This document shows, in pieces, positions 52,908 to 61,389 of a DNA stretch of 64,000 bases (within the stretch, counting starts at the first letter, position 1; every line of letters begins with the position of its first letter). This DNA is from Neobacillus sp. PS2-9 (lineage in GTDB: Bacteria; Bacillota; Bacilli; Bacillales; Cytobacillaceae). The position numbers were made by a program, and so were the translations under genes. The stretch is taken from contig NZ_CP133269.1 of the NCBI RefSeq assembly GCF_030915525.1, positions 3,383,001 through 3,447,000 on the forward strand. Reading direction: 5' to 3'. The notes under the pieces are model-generated. The model had not been told where the DNA came from. It saw only the letters and a program-made list of their open reading frames with translations, and made no database searches.

Positions 52908-52972
52908 TTGGCGGGACTGCGTGGGAATCGAACCCACCAGACCTGGCACGCAGGTCTCAAGCAGTTTTGAAG
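52908..52972. repeat. Island attachment site within the intact tRNA-Sec gene
   Basis: 65 bases identical to 34673-34737. The identity runs from one base past the CCA end to the 5' edge of the anticodon loop, so crossover took place within the 3' half of the tRNA gene. Confidence 0.92.
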
Positions 52973-53005
52973 ACTGTGGAGGACACCAGTACCCCATTCA
53001 GCCCC
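52909..53005 (-). tRNA. selC: tRNA-Sec (anticodon UCA)
   Basis: 97 nt with encoded CCA. 5' GGGGCTGA pairs with 3' GCAGTCCC (seven pairs including one G-U; the eighth is A-G). Anticodon stem CAGT/ACTG holds loop CTTCAAA, giving anticodon TCA. The variable arm is long (AGACCTG/CAGGTCT, 7 bp). T arm GTGGG-TTCGATT-CCCAC. The D stem is extended. These are the features of selenocysteine tRNA, which reads UGA. Its 3' half comes from the integrated island. Its presence implies a Sec-decoding host; selA, selB and selD must be elsewhere. Confidence 0.93.
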
Positions 53006-53151
53006 ATAGAAATAGGAAGAGAATTTTTCACATTTGTGGTTAAGTTAATCTATTCTGATATTATCACCAAACATAAATTAATAAACTACCACGGTCTTTA
53101 TTATGTAGGAATTAATCACTATTTTCAAGTGAAAAATTTGTGTCACAAATA

Positions 53152-53180
53152 ATAACCAGTCTTTTTCCAAGACTGGTTAT
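53152..53180. terminator. Strong hairpin, probable terminator
   Basis: ATAACCAGTCTT and AAGACTGGTTAT form a perfect 12-bp stem around TTTCC. It lies 16 bases past the reconstructed end of the DUF4352 gene on the minus strand and most likely ends that transcript, separating it from selC. Confidence 0.75.
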
Positions 53181-53195
53181 AGCTATTTTAATATA

Positions 53196-53779
53196 TTACT
53201 GAAGATTAACTTTTATTGTTTTATCACTCCAGAAGCTTGGTGTGTATTGTAATTGTAATCGAGTATCCCCTACAGGCTCCTCAAACGCTATAGTACCAGA
53301 TACCGATCACCTGGCGCTAATTCTCCTGATTGTAAAGAAGTATCAGAATCAACTGTTGTAAATCCCATATCTTGAATTTGACCTTGACTATTTGCCATCT
53401 TAAAATCAAATGGGTTGTAGGAAATATTTTGATCACCAGCATTCTGAATTTGAACCGTTACAATTATATATTCTTTCCCTTGCTGTGGAGTATCCAATTC
53501 AGTACCATTCGATTTTTCAACTTTTGCAACTGTTAAGACATTCTTTCCTAACTGTACTGCTTCACCAACTGCAAAAACATCTTTCTTTGCTTCTTTTTTT
53601 ACTTCTTCTTTTTTCTTCTCAGGTGCTGCAGCTGTCTCTGTAGCTTTGGCTTTTGAATCTATCTTTTTAGGAGTAGCATCCTCTTCTCCCCTGCCACTTG
53701 CAATACTTCCAATAATGATCACTGCAAGTAACCAGACCCACCACTTCTTATAAAATGGTTTTTTCACCTTTTCCGCCAT
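53196..53779 (-). pseudogene. DUF4352-domain membrane-anchored protein, frameshifted
   Basis: The first frame gives 163 residues: an N-terminal membrane anchor (WWVWLLAVIIIGSIA), a Lys/Glu/Ala-rich linker, then a DUF4352 immunoglobulin-like domain ending abruptly at APGDRYLVL (stop at 53288). One reading frame over, the missing C-terminus follows without a gap: VSGTIAFEEPVGDTRLQLQY then PSFWSDKTIKVNLQ and a stop at 53196-53198. So a one-base deletion or similar error near 53305-53310 has split the gene. Either a recent mutation or a sequencing error; the protein is probably surface-exposed with unknown function. Confidence 0.82.
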
Positions 53780-53987
53780 GTCGATTTCCCTCTAATAAGG
53801 TAATATTTTGTAATTTTACGAAATAATTGTATACTCATTTACCTAGTTATCCCTACGACTTTAATCATTGTAGGAAATAATAGTTTTTCAAAAGTACTTT
53901 TACTTGGTCCTTTATGACGATTACTTGTCATTGTGTCAAAAAAAAGTCTATAATAAGATGAAAAAATAGTTTTTGTAGGTGAAAAAA

Positions 53988-54419
53988 ATGCAGCAGTTGA
54001 GCGGTTGGTTTTTGTGGTTTATCCTATTTTGGGTTGTTTTTCTAGTAGGTTCATTCGCCATCGGCGGATTTTTTATGTTCCGTAAATTTTTGAAAAAAAT
54101 GCCTAAAGACGATGGCAAGTCCGTAATGGATTGGGAAGAACATTATGTAAATGAAACCCGTCACTTATGGGGTGCTGAAGAAAAGGCACTACTTGAGGAT
54201 TTGGTCAGCCCTGTCCCTGAGCTTTTCCGCGATGTTGCCCGTCATAAGATTGCTGGGAAAATTGGTGAGCTAGCGCTTAATGAGAAAGTCGAGAAGATTA
54301 CCGAGGAACTCGTCATTCGCGGCTACATACAAGCAACACCAAAAAGAGATCATAAATTTTTACGCAAAAAGCTTTTTGAAAATCGAATTGATGTTAAGCC
54401 GTACGAGCATTTATTCTAA
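53988..54419 (+). CDS. DUF2621 (YneK-like) membrane protein
   Basis: 143 residues from ATG 53988 with one N-terminal membrane segment (WFLWFILFWVVFLVGSFAIGGF in part), then FRKFLKKMPKDDGKSVMDWEEHYV and DVARHKIAGKIGELAL, which I recall from the YneK/DUF2621 family of bacilli. In B. subtilis yneK lies beside ccdC, as here, though convergent in this window. Function unknown. Confidence 0.78.
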   Translation: MQQLSGWFLWFILFWVVFLVGSFAIGGFFMFRKFLKKMPKDDGKSVMDWEEHYVNETRHLWGAEEKALLEDLVSPVPELFRDVARHKIAGKIGELALNEKVEKITEELVIRGYIQATPKRDHKFLRKKLFENRIDVKPYEHLF

Positions 54420-54440
54420 ACCGTCCAACTTGGGACGGTT
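54419..54440 (+). terminator. Terminator of the DUF2621 gene
   Basis: AACCGTCC and GGACGGTT with a 6-base loop followed by a T run, overlapping the stop codon by one base. Confidence 0.85.
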
Positions 54441-54463
54441 TTTTATTTTTCTCGAAATAGCAA

Positions 54464-54495
54464 AAAACACTGACCCAAAAGCGGATCAGTGTTTT
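54464..54495. terminator. Terminator of ccdC
   Basis: AAAACACTGA pairs with TCAGTGTTTT; on the minus strand T residues follow. It lies seven bases past the ccdC stop codon. Confidence 0.8.
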
Positions 54496-54501
54496 ACTAG
54501 T

Positions 54502-54972
54502 TTAATTTTTCTGTAACCCTTTATATAGTTTCATATAAGATCGATACATCGCGATACGCCAAGGAACAATCATACTGAAGGCGAGCAGGAAGAACATTCC
54601 GCTTAGCTGACCAAAATCAATCGTGCTGCTTAAGATCGATTTAGCTACGAGGCGGACGACTAACAAGCCGACTAAGATAAAAACAAATGCCTTGGACCGT
54701 TTTAAATAAATATCGTTTTCACGCACCTCAAATTTCGAGGTCTTGATTAGTAAGATAGAAAAGAGCATCCCGAGGATTACGGCCTCTAAAATCTCCATTG
54801 GAGTTAAGCGAAACTCTGGCGCTACGTACATCAAGGCCCCACTGGACATGAAAACAGGCGGTAGAATAATCTTTTTTACATTTGCAGGTTTTTTTGCGGC
54901 TTTCATACGAACGAACAATACGAAAAAGCCCATAAAGACTGCACCGATTGAAGAAACAACAACGTAGTTCAT
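54502..54972 (-). CDS. ccdC: Cytochrome c biogenesis protein CcdC
   Basis: About 156 residues and four membrane segments. MKAAKKPANVKKIILPPVFMSSGALM (in part) and SMIVPWRIAMYRSYMKLYK are typical of CcdC (YneJ). ATG at 54972 is preferred to a TTG at 54981 because of its spacing from GGAAG. In B. subtilis it sits in the ccdA-ccdB-ccdC cluster; here ccdB is absent between ccdA and ccdC. Its exact function is not established. Confidence 0.85.
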   Translation of the reverse strand: MNYVVVSSIGAVFMGFFVLFVRMKAAKKPANVKKIILPPVFMSSGALMYVAPEFRLTPMEILEAVILGMLFSILLIKTSKFEVRENDIYLKRSKAFVFILVGLLVVRLVAKSILSSTIDFGQLSGMFFLLAFSMIVPWRIAMYRSYMKLYKGLQKN

Positions 54973-55097
54973 TGGGTTCAATCTTCCTTTATCTAATTAT
55001 TTACTTACCCATTATAGCTTAAATGATCACGAATGAAAAAATATTTTCACTGTATCGGCATCCATTTTTGAACTACATCAGTTAAATTTTACTAATC

Positions 55098-55805
55098 TTA
55101 GAATCCACTAAAGCCGCCAAACATGCTTTGGAAGACGATAATGATTTTTGTCATCCAGTCAAAGAAAAGGATTACACCCATGGCAATCATAATGTAACCA
55201 CCGATTTTCACAATCTTGCCGCTGTTTTTGCGAATCCATTGCATCCTTCCAACAAAGAAAGATAAAATCAAAAATGGGATGGCAAACCCTAGGGAATAAG
55301 CTGTCATATACAAAACACCTGATCCAGGATTCGATCCCGCAAGAAGAATCACAGACGATAGAATTGGACCAGTACATGGCGTCCATCCAGCAGCAAAAGC
55401 CATACCAATTAAAATGGAACCAATAAATCCAGAAGGTCGATTTTTAAACTCTAACTTCCGGTCTTTCATCAAAAATTCCGGTTTAAACACACCAACAATC
55501 ATTAGTCCAAATAAGACAATAAAAATTCCGCCAAGCTGACGAATTAAATCTTTGTATTCATAGAAAAATCGGCCGATAAAAGAAGTCCCGAAACCAATCG
55601 CTATGAAAATAGCTGAAAACCCTAAAAGGAAAAATATAGTATGTAGAAGACTTCGCTTTTGAAGCATAGCATTTTCAGTTTTTAATTCTCCAACAGACAT
55701 GCCCGTGATATAAGACAAAAATGCAGGATAAAGTGGTAAACAGCATGGTGAGATAAAACTCAAAAATCCGGCCCCTAGGGCTATAAACACATTTACATCA
55801 GACAT
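55098..55805 (-). CDS. ccdA: Thiol-disulfide membrane carrier CcdA
   Basis: 235 residues, six membrane segments. The redox cysteines stand in [18 protein letters not shown] (first helix) and [10 protein letters not shown] (fourth helix). CcdA moves reducing power from cytoplasmic thioredoxin across the membrane to reduce apocytochrome c and spore-coat thioredoxins (ResA, StoA). It lies upstream of ccdC on the same strand after a 125-base gap. Confidence 0.93.
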   Translation of the reverse strand: MSDVNVFIALGAGFLSFISPCCLPLYPAFLSYITGMSVGELKTENAMLQKRSLLHTIFFLLGFSAIFIAIGFGTSFIGRFFYEYKDLIRQLGGIFIVLFGLMIVGVFKPEFLMKDRKLEFKNRPSGFIGSILIGMAFAAGWTPCTGPILSSVILLAGSNPGSGVLYMTAYSLGFAIPFLILSFFVGRMQWIRKNSGKIVKIGGYIMIAMGVILFFDWMTKIIIVFQSMFGGFSGF

Positions 55806-56078
55806 ATTAACACTCCCACTATAGTCGATACTTCTTCATTCTAACAAATCTCTTCACCAAAAGATAATGATTAAACATGAATATTTTGTGTCTCTAATTC
55901 CCCACTTCAAAATCTATTTACTTTTTCCAACTAGCGCCTAAAATGTTGGATATTTATTTACAAATCTCTTTGAAGTAATTTACATTATAGGTTATACTAG
56001 TAAAACAATGTCATTTTTAGTAGACTTGTATTCAACTACCACCAAAAACTAGGAGTTACTCCGGAAAGGAAATCGGCC

Positions 56079-56255
56079 GTGATTAAACAAGAATTAATTA
56101 CCTTAATTGAAAAAAAACGTGCTGAATTAATTCAAGTCGCGATAACGAACGGTTTGTCTTCCTCCGTAGCAATTCGCTATAGTCAGGAACTTGATCATCT
56201 TTTAAATGAATATAATAGAGTATATATAAAAAAAGTTCCATCATCGGCTTGCTAG
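56079..56255 (+). CDS. Spo0E-family aspartyl-phosphate phosphatase
   Basis: 58 residues from a GTG start at 56079: two short helices with the family signature SQELD (residues about 36-40) in RYSQELDHLLNEYNRV, preceded by IEKKRAELIQVAITNGLSS. These small proteins remove phosphate from Spo0A~P and delay sporulation. AAAGGA lies nine bases upstream of the start. Short length and GTG start make it easy to miss. A split terminator follows, now carrying an IS element. Confidence 0.88.
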   Translation: MIKQELITLIEKKRAELIQVAITNGLSSSVAIRYSQELDHLLNEYNRVYIKKVPSSAC

Positions 56256-56394
56256 AGACAAGCTCCAACAAAAGAATAGCTCCACTTACAAGAAAAAGCC
56301 TGGCAGTCACTAAAATGTACCCGATAGAGTAGACACTTAAAAAAGTCCTCTATCGGGTACTTTTTTGTATACTTAAGAAAAATGGGATTGGGGA

Positions 56395-56820
56395 ATGCAG
56401 ATGAGTAAGAGATTATTTACAGAGAAAGAGGTTAAGATTCTTTCTAATAACCCTTATGTTAAATCAGTTAGATCAAAGGGAATAACCTATACAGATGAGT
56501 TTAAGCATCTTTTCATTGAAGAAAATGCAGGTGGAAAGCTACCTAGAGAGATATTTGAACAATGTGGATTCGATATTGATGTTTTAGGAATGGATCGTGT
56601 TAGAGCTGCTGGTAAGAGATGGCGCGCCTCCTATAGAGAAAACGGAGTAGCCGGTCTACGCGATACCAGAGGTGAAAATTCAGGGAGACTTGGTGAAAGG
56701 GAGCTAACACTAGAAGAGAAATTTGCGAGATTAGAAGCTCAAAATAATTTATTAAAGGCAGAAAATGAACTATTAAAAAAGATACGATTTGCAGAAAGGG
56801 GGCTGAAAAGGAACCTATAA
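56395..56820 (+). CDS. IS3-family transposase OrfA
   Basis: 141 residues: an IS150-type helix-turn-helix region (RVRAAGKRWRASYRENGVAGLRD) and a leucine-zipper C-terminus (EEKFARLEAQNNLLKAENELLKK). It binds the IS ends and regulates transposition. The -1 slip near its end produces the OrfAB fusion transposase. Confidence 0.9.
   Translation: MQMSKRLFTEKEVKILSNNPYVKSVRSKGITYTDEFKHLFIEENAGGKLPREIFEQCGFDIDVLGMDRVRAAGKRWRASYRENGVAGLRDTRGENSGRLGERELTLEEKFARLEAQNNLLKAENELLKKIRFAERGLKRNL
56775..56781 (+). promoter_or_regulatory. -1 ribosomal frameshift site (A AAA AAG)
   Basis: The heptamer A-AAA-AAG lies in the orfA frame 39 bases before the orfA stop. The -1 frame is open from here into orfB, as in IS3-family elements that make the transposase by programmed frameshifting. 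Confidence 0.75.
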
Positions 56821-56876
56821 CCTTACCCACTGATCAAAAGTTTATCCTTATCCGTTCAGTTATACAGAAATATAAG

Positions 56877-57737
56877 TTGAAGAATATGGTGAGCTATTTA
56901 TGTAACGTGGCTGGTGTTTCACGGTCTGGTTATTATAATTATTTCTCTGAACGGTCACAAAAAATAAGAAAAGAAAAAGAAGCGGAAGATGAGAAAGTGA
57001 AGGAGATCATCCTAAAAGCCTTTCATTTTAAACGCCGTAAGAAAGGGGCACGTCAAATTAAAATGACTTTGGCGGGTCAATTTAATGTTAAATACAATTT
57101 AAAACGGATTAGAAGAATCATGAAGAAATACGGTATTATTTGCCCTATTAGAAAGGCAAATCCCTATAGACGGATGATGAAAGCCACACAAGAACATAGA
57201 GTCGTACCAAACCTTTTAAATCGGGAATTTAAACAGGAAATCCCTTATAAAGTTCTTCTAACAGATATCACTTACTTATTTTACGGTGAAGGTCGGAAAG
57301 CTTATTTATCAGCCATAAAAGATGGTTCCACAGGTGAACTATTAGCCTATAATATTTCAGAACGTATGACCATTGATTTAGCCACAGACACTCTTAAAAA
57401 ACTAAAGAAGAATAAACACTTTAAAAAAGCGAAAGATGCATTGATCCATTCAGACCAAGGAGTACATTATACGCATCCGGATTTTCAAAAAGCTGTAAAA
57501 AAACTTAAACTACGCCAATCTATGTCAAGAAGAGGTAATTGTTGGGATAACGCACCTCAAGAATCTTTCTTTGGCCACTTAAAAGACGAAGCTTATATAA
57601 AAGAATGTACAACCCTAGAGGAGCTAAAAAGAGAAATTAAGCAATATATGACGTATTACAACCACTATAGATATCAATGGAATTTAAAAAAGATGACCCC
57701 TGTTCAATACAGAGACCATCTTCTTAAATCTGCCTAG
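56877..57737 (+). CDS. IS3-family transposase OrfB (DDE integrase core)
   Basis: 286 residues from the first start-like codon, though the natural product is an OrfAB fusion. HTH_21-like linker (KGARQIKMTLAGQ, LKRIRRIMKKYGI), then the rve core with Asp in LLTDITYL, Asp in LIHSDQGVHYT and Glu in NAPQESFFGHLKDE. All catalytic residues are present and the frame is intact, so the element may be active. Confidence 0.92.
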   Translation: MKNMVSYLCNVAGVSRSGYYNYFSERSQKIRKEKEAEDEKVKEIILKAFHFKRRKKGARQIKMTLAGQFNVKYNLKRIRRIMKKYGIICPIRKANPYRRMMKATQEHRVVPNLLNREFKQEIPYKVLLTDITYLFYGEGRKAYLSAIKDGSTGELLAYNISERMTIDLATDTLKKLKKNKHFKKAKDALIHSDQGVHYTHPDFQKAVKKLKLRQSMSRRGNCWDNAPQESFFGHLKDEAYIKECTTLEELKREIKQYMTYYNHYRYQWNLKKMTPVQYRDHLLKSA

Positions 57738-57795
57738 GCTTTTTTTAAAAATGTCCTTTACAACGGGTACACATTACACTCGCCAGGCTTTTCTA

Positions 57796-59589
57796 TTAAT
57801 TTACGACATCCTCTAGACGCTCTACTCCCCCATTTTGCAGTAGGAACATCTTGTGATATAAACCACCCAAAGCTAATAGCTCTTGATGGGTACCACGTTC
57901 CACGATTTCCCCCTGATGAAGAACTAGGATTAAATCGGCATCCTGAATGGTTGAAAGACGGTGGGCAATGGCGATAGTGGTACGACCTTTTCGCATCTTC
58001 GCCAAAGCTGTTTGTATGGCTTCTTCTGTTTCCGTATCAATATTAGCTGTTGCTTCATCTAGAACCAATATCTTCGGATTGGCGGCAATGGTCCTGGCAA
58101 ATGCAATTAACTGCCGTTGCCCGCTTGAAAAAGTAGACCCTCTTTCTACCACTTTATGGCTATATCCATCATCCAGCTTTTCGATAAAGGTATGAGCCTG
58201 AACAAACCTTGCCGCTTCTTCGACTTGTTCCTCCGTCATCCCTTCATTATGAAGTCGAATATTATCCTTTACCGTCCCATAAAACAAAAACGGATCCTGT
58301 AATACAAGTCCCATCTTCTCCCTTAACTCAGGTTTGGTAAACTCACGAATCGAGGCTCCATCAATCAAAATTTCACCACGTTCAAATTCATAGAATCGCA
58401 TCATTAGATTAATAATAGAACTCTTTCCGCTTCCTGTATGCCCAACAAGAGCAACCGTTTCACCTGGATTTGCTGTAAAAGTAATATCCTTTAAGACATC
58501 CCTTTTTCCATCATAGGAAAAGCTTAGATTCTTAAACTCTATCTTTCCTTCTTCAATCGATAGGGTCTTCTCTTCCTTCTGGGCAGGAGCTAAATCTTCT
58601 TCATCTAATAATTTAAACACTCGTGAACCAGCCACAATCGCTTGTTGATACAAGGAGAGCCTCATCATCATTTGATTTACCGGTTCAAAGAAACGGTCCA
58701 AATAATTAATAAACGCGTAGATGACCCCAATTTCCACACTATGTTGAAAGGAAGTAAATCCGAAATAGCTTAACACAAGGATTAAGGCAAATGTATAAAT
58801 CAAATCAATTGCTGGTCGTAATAGCAATCCATCAATCTTAATATTTTTCATCCCTGCATTGTAATGCTTCTCGTTAATTTCACCGAACTCGTTACGAAGA
58901 CGTTTTTCCTGACGAAATACCTGGATAATCGACATCCCCTGCAAAGATTCGCTTAACTTGGCATTCAATTGGCTGAGTCGTTCACGCATATCAAGATAGA
59001 AACGAGAGCTTAATTTCCTGTATAAGTTCATGACAAATAGTAATATTGGAATAATAATGACACACATTAAGGCAAGTTTTACATTTAAGATAAACATGGC
59101 AATAAATATTCCTGTAAGCAAAAATCCACTCTGGATAAAGGTCGCTAGAACAGTAACAAACATATCCTTAATCGCTTCCGTATCATTCGTCACCCGCGAT
59201 ACAATGCTCCCTGCAGGCGTTCTATCAAAGTATCTTAACCCAAGTGATTGCACCTTCGAAAACACATCAATGCGAAGCTGCTGGATAATATATAAAGCGA
59301 TCTCTTGGAATTTTACAAATTGGAAAAATAATAAAATCGCTTTAACCACTTGAATGCCCATGTACACTGAACCAAGAACCAGTAATGGTTGATACACTAG
59401 CCTCCCTGGTGTCAAATAATCATCGATAAAAATCTTCACTAAAATAGGAAGAACAATATCTCCAATGGTGGTTAATAGTAATAAAACAAAAGCAAGACCG
59501 ATTATTTTTTTATGTGGCCTGGTGTAGGATAGAAGGCGAAATAAGATTTTCCTTTGTTCACGTTCTGACAATTGTATTTTCTCATCCAT
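57796..59589 (-). CDS. ABC exporter half-transporter, YfiC-like (consensus ATPase site)
   Basis: About 597 residues: six membrane segments (residues 30-310), then a nucleotide-binding domain with Walker A VGHTGSGKSS, signature FSSGQRQL and Walker B ILVLDEATANID with the catalytic Glu. The ATG at 59589 follows GGAGGG and lies one base after the partner's stop codon. It pairs with the upstream half to export drugs or lipids. Length matches B. subtilis YfiC; BmrD is longer. Confidence 0.9.
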   Translation of the reverse strand: MDEKIQLSEREQRKILFRLLSYTRPHKKIIGLAFVLLLLTTIGDIVLPILVKIFIDDYLTPGRLVYQPLLVLGSVYMGIQVVKAILLFFQFVKFQEIALYIIQQLRIDVFSKVQSLGLRYFDRTPAGSIVSRVTNDTEAIKDMFVTVLATFIQSGFLLTGIFIAMFILNVKLALMCVIIIPILLFVMNLYRKLSSRFYLDMRERLSQLNAKLSESLQGMSIIQVFRQEKRLRNEFGEINEKHYNAGMKNIKIDGLLLRPAIDLIYTFALILVLSYFGFTSFQHSVEIGVIYAFINYLDRFFEPVNQMMMRLSLYQQAIVAGSRVFKLLDEEDLAPAQKEEKTLSIEEGKIEFKNLSFSYDGKRDVLKDITFTANPGETVALVGHTGSGKSSIINLMMRFYEFERGEILIDGASIREFTKPELREKMGLVLQDPFLFYGTVKDNIRLHNEGMTEEQVEEAARFVQAHTFIEKLDDGYSHKVVERGSTFSSGQRQLIAFARTIAANPKILVLDEATANIDTETEEAIQTALAKMRKGRTTIAIAHRLSTIQDADLILVLHQGEIVERGTHQELLALGGLYHKMFLLQNGGVERLEDVVN

Positions 59590-59590
59590 T

Positions 59591-61342
59591 TTAGTGCCCT
59601 CCATGCTCAACCAGCTCTTCTAGTTGCTGGCGTAAATACATTTCCTTGTACCAACCGTCACTATGCATCAGTTCATCATGAGTACCTTTTTCAATGATGC
59701 TTCCCTCATCCATGACAATAATAAGATTGGCATGTTGAATAGCACTTAAGCGGTGTGAAGTAATAATGGTTGTCTTCCCCTCACGATTCTCTCTTAACGA
59801 TGTGAGAATCGCTTCCTCTGTTTTTGCATCGACAGCTGAAAGTGAATCGTCAAGCACTAAAACCTCTGGGTTCATTAATAGGGCACGCGCAATCGAAATC
59901 CTTTGTTTTTGTCCTCCTGATAAAGACACACCGCGTTCCCCTACAATCGTTTGATACCCTTCCGTAAATTGGAGAATATCTTCATGGATATTCGCTAATT
60001 TTGCCGCCCTCATGACTTCATTCTCTGTCGCCGATGGGTTCGTAAAAGCTATATTTTCTGCAACTGTTGCTGAGAATAAGAAATGATCCTGCGGGACATA
60101 TCCAATAGCTTCGCGTAAGCTCTCCAGTTTATACTTTGATAACTTTTCTCCACCAAACAGTATATCTCCCTTGTAGCCTTCAAACTCTCTAATCAGCAGC
60201 TTTAACAATGTCGTTTTACCTGATCCTGTTTTCCCAACGATTCCGAGCGTTTCTCCTGCAGCTAGGGAAATGAAAACATCTTTCAAAATAGGTCTCAATT
60301 CCCCTGGATACGTAAATTCATCAATTTTATATTGAATATCTCCGTATGACACTACATCCACTGCTGCTTCCGAATCTGTTATCTCTATCTTTTCATTCAG
60401 TAATGCTGCCACACGGTCATAGGAAGCACGGCCTCGTTCCACGATGTTAAACAACCAGCCAAACGCAAGCATGGGCCATACCAATAGTCCCAGGTATGTA
60501 GTAAAAGAAATTAATTCTCCAATCGTTAACTCTCCATTTAGAACATACTTCGCCCCAAAGGCAATCGAGAGGAAGAAGGAAATACCGACAATAATGCTAA
60601 TAGTAGGGTCATAGAGTGAATCAATCTTGGCCACAACAATATTCTTTTGCACTACATCTTCTGATTGCTTGCGAAAATCCTCAATATCTTCCTTTTCCTG
60701 GCCAAACGTCTTAATAACTTTGATCCCAGTGATGCTTTCCTGTGTTTTATCGTTTAAGGAAGAGAAAGCTTCTTGAGCTTTATAAAAACTTTTATGTAAC
60801 ATCGAACCAAACCAGCTAGTTAACATCACCATGAAGGGCATGGGAAGTAAACAGATTAAGGTTAATTTCCAGCTGATTGTAAAGGCCATGGCAATAATAA
60901 CAAAGCCTCCAGTTGAAAGGGAATCGACCAAAGTCAGCACCCCCGCTCCTGCCGTTTGCTGGATAGCTGAAAGATCATTCGTTGCATGCGCCATAAGATC
61001 ACCAATGCGGTTTTTTTGATAAAAAGACGGAGACATTCTGGTAAAATGCTGATACAAACGATTTCTTAAGATTTTACTTAGTTTGACCGCTGAACCGAAA
61101 ATTCTAATTCTCCAGTAATAACGTAAGACATACATCGAGACCCCTACCGCGACAAGGACCAGCACCCACTGAACAAGGATCCCTTTTGTCATTGTCCCCT
61201 CATTGATATGATCAGCTACAATTCCAATAATTTTTGGCGGCACTAATTGCAGTACTGCGACAAGCATTAATAAGATAATTCCTGAGATGTACGATTTCTT
61301 CTCTTGTCTAAAAAACCAGCCTAAATTTAAAAATACTTTCAT
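59591..61342 (-). CDS. ABC exporter half-transporter, YfiB-like (degenerate ATPase site)
   Basis: 583 residues: six membrane segments, Walker A VGKTGSGKTT, signature LSGGQKQR, and Walker B VLVLDDSLSAVD, in which Asp replaces the catalytic Glu. Such a substitution marks the non-catalytic site of heterodimeric exporters (BmrCD, TM287/288). Its partner next door has the normal Glu and an altered signature (FSSGQ), so the pair has one good and one degenerate ATP site, as expected. Confidence 0.9.
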   Translation of the reverse strand: MKVFLNLGWFFRQEKKSYISGIILLMLVAVLQLVPPKIIGIVADHINEGTMTKGILVQWVLVLVAVGVSMYVLRYYWRIRIFGSAVKLSKILRNRLYQHFTRMSPSFYQKNRIGDLMAHATNDLSAIQQTAGAGVLTLVDSLSTGGFVIIAMAFTISWKLTLICLLPMPFMVMLTSWFGSMLHKSFYKAQEAFSSLNDKTQESITGIKVIKTFGQEKEDIEDFRKQSEDVVQKNIVVAKIDSLYDPTISIIVGISFFLSIAFGAKYVLNGELTIGELISFTTYLGLLVWPMLAFGWLFNIVERGRASYDRVAALLNEKIEITDSEAAVDVVSYGDIQYKIDEFTYPGELRPILKDVFISLAAGETLGIVGKTGSGKTTLLKLLIREFEGYKGDILFGGEKLSKYKLESLREAIGYVPQDHFLFSATVAENIAFTNPSATENEVMRAAKLANIHEDILQFTEGYQTIVGERGVSLSGGQKQRISIARALLMNPEVLVLDDSLSAVDAKTEEAILTSLRENREGKTTIITSHRLSAIQHANLIIVMDEGSIIEKGTHDELMHSDGWYKEMYLRQQLEELVEHGGH

Positions 61343-61389
61343 TCAACCGCCCCCAAAACCCTTAAAAGTAAATCACCTTCTATAAATAA

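Larger units (their letters stand above)
34673..52972. mobile_element. Integrated island in the tRNA-Sec gene (phage-satellite/PICI-like)
   Basis: A 65-bp perfect direct repeat of the tRNA-Sec 3' half lies at each end (34673-34737, 52908-52972). Inside at the tRNA end are a tyrosine integrase, an excisionase-like HTH, replication-type genes (CHC2 and DUF3987 proteins), and a divergent regulator pair; further left are a small terminase subunit without large subunit, capsid or tail genes, then defence-type cargo and small phage-like genes. This gene set and 18.3-kb size fit a phage-inducible chromosomal island rather than a prophage. The tRNA is kept whole because the island supplies its 3' half. 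Confidence 0.85.
56312..57776 (+). mobile_element. IS3-family (IS150-like) insertion sequence
   Basis: 1465 bases. The ends share TGTACCCG and a GACA...TTAAAAAA block (left 56316 on; right complement from 57771). CACT occurs at 56308-56311 and 57777-57780 and fits a 4-bp target duplication, because joining at it restores a perfect hairpin. Contains orfA and orfB with a slippery site. Confidence 0.85.
56293..57792. terminator. Bidirectional terminator split by the IS3-family element
   Basis: Left arm AAAAAGCCTGGC at 56293-56304 and right arm GCCAGGCTTTT at 57782-57792 are exact complements. Removing the IS and one CACT copy rejoins them around an 8-base loop, giving a classical terminator with T runs both ways for the convergent spo0E-like and ABC transporter genes. 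Confidence 0.78.

Noticed and set aside
34673..52972. Intact prophage
   Set aside because: Only the small terminase subunit is present; no large terminase, portal, capsid, tail or lysis genes.
52967..53152. 61-codon plus-strand open frame over the tRNA gene
   Set aside because: Antisense to tRNA-Sec; not plausible as a gene.
53288..53310. Programmed frameshift in the DUF4352 gene
   Set aside because: No slippery heptamer or downstream stimulator seen at the junction; a simple indel explains it.
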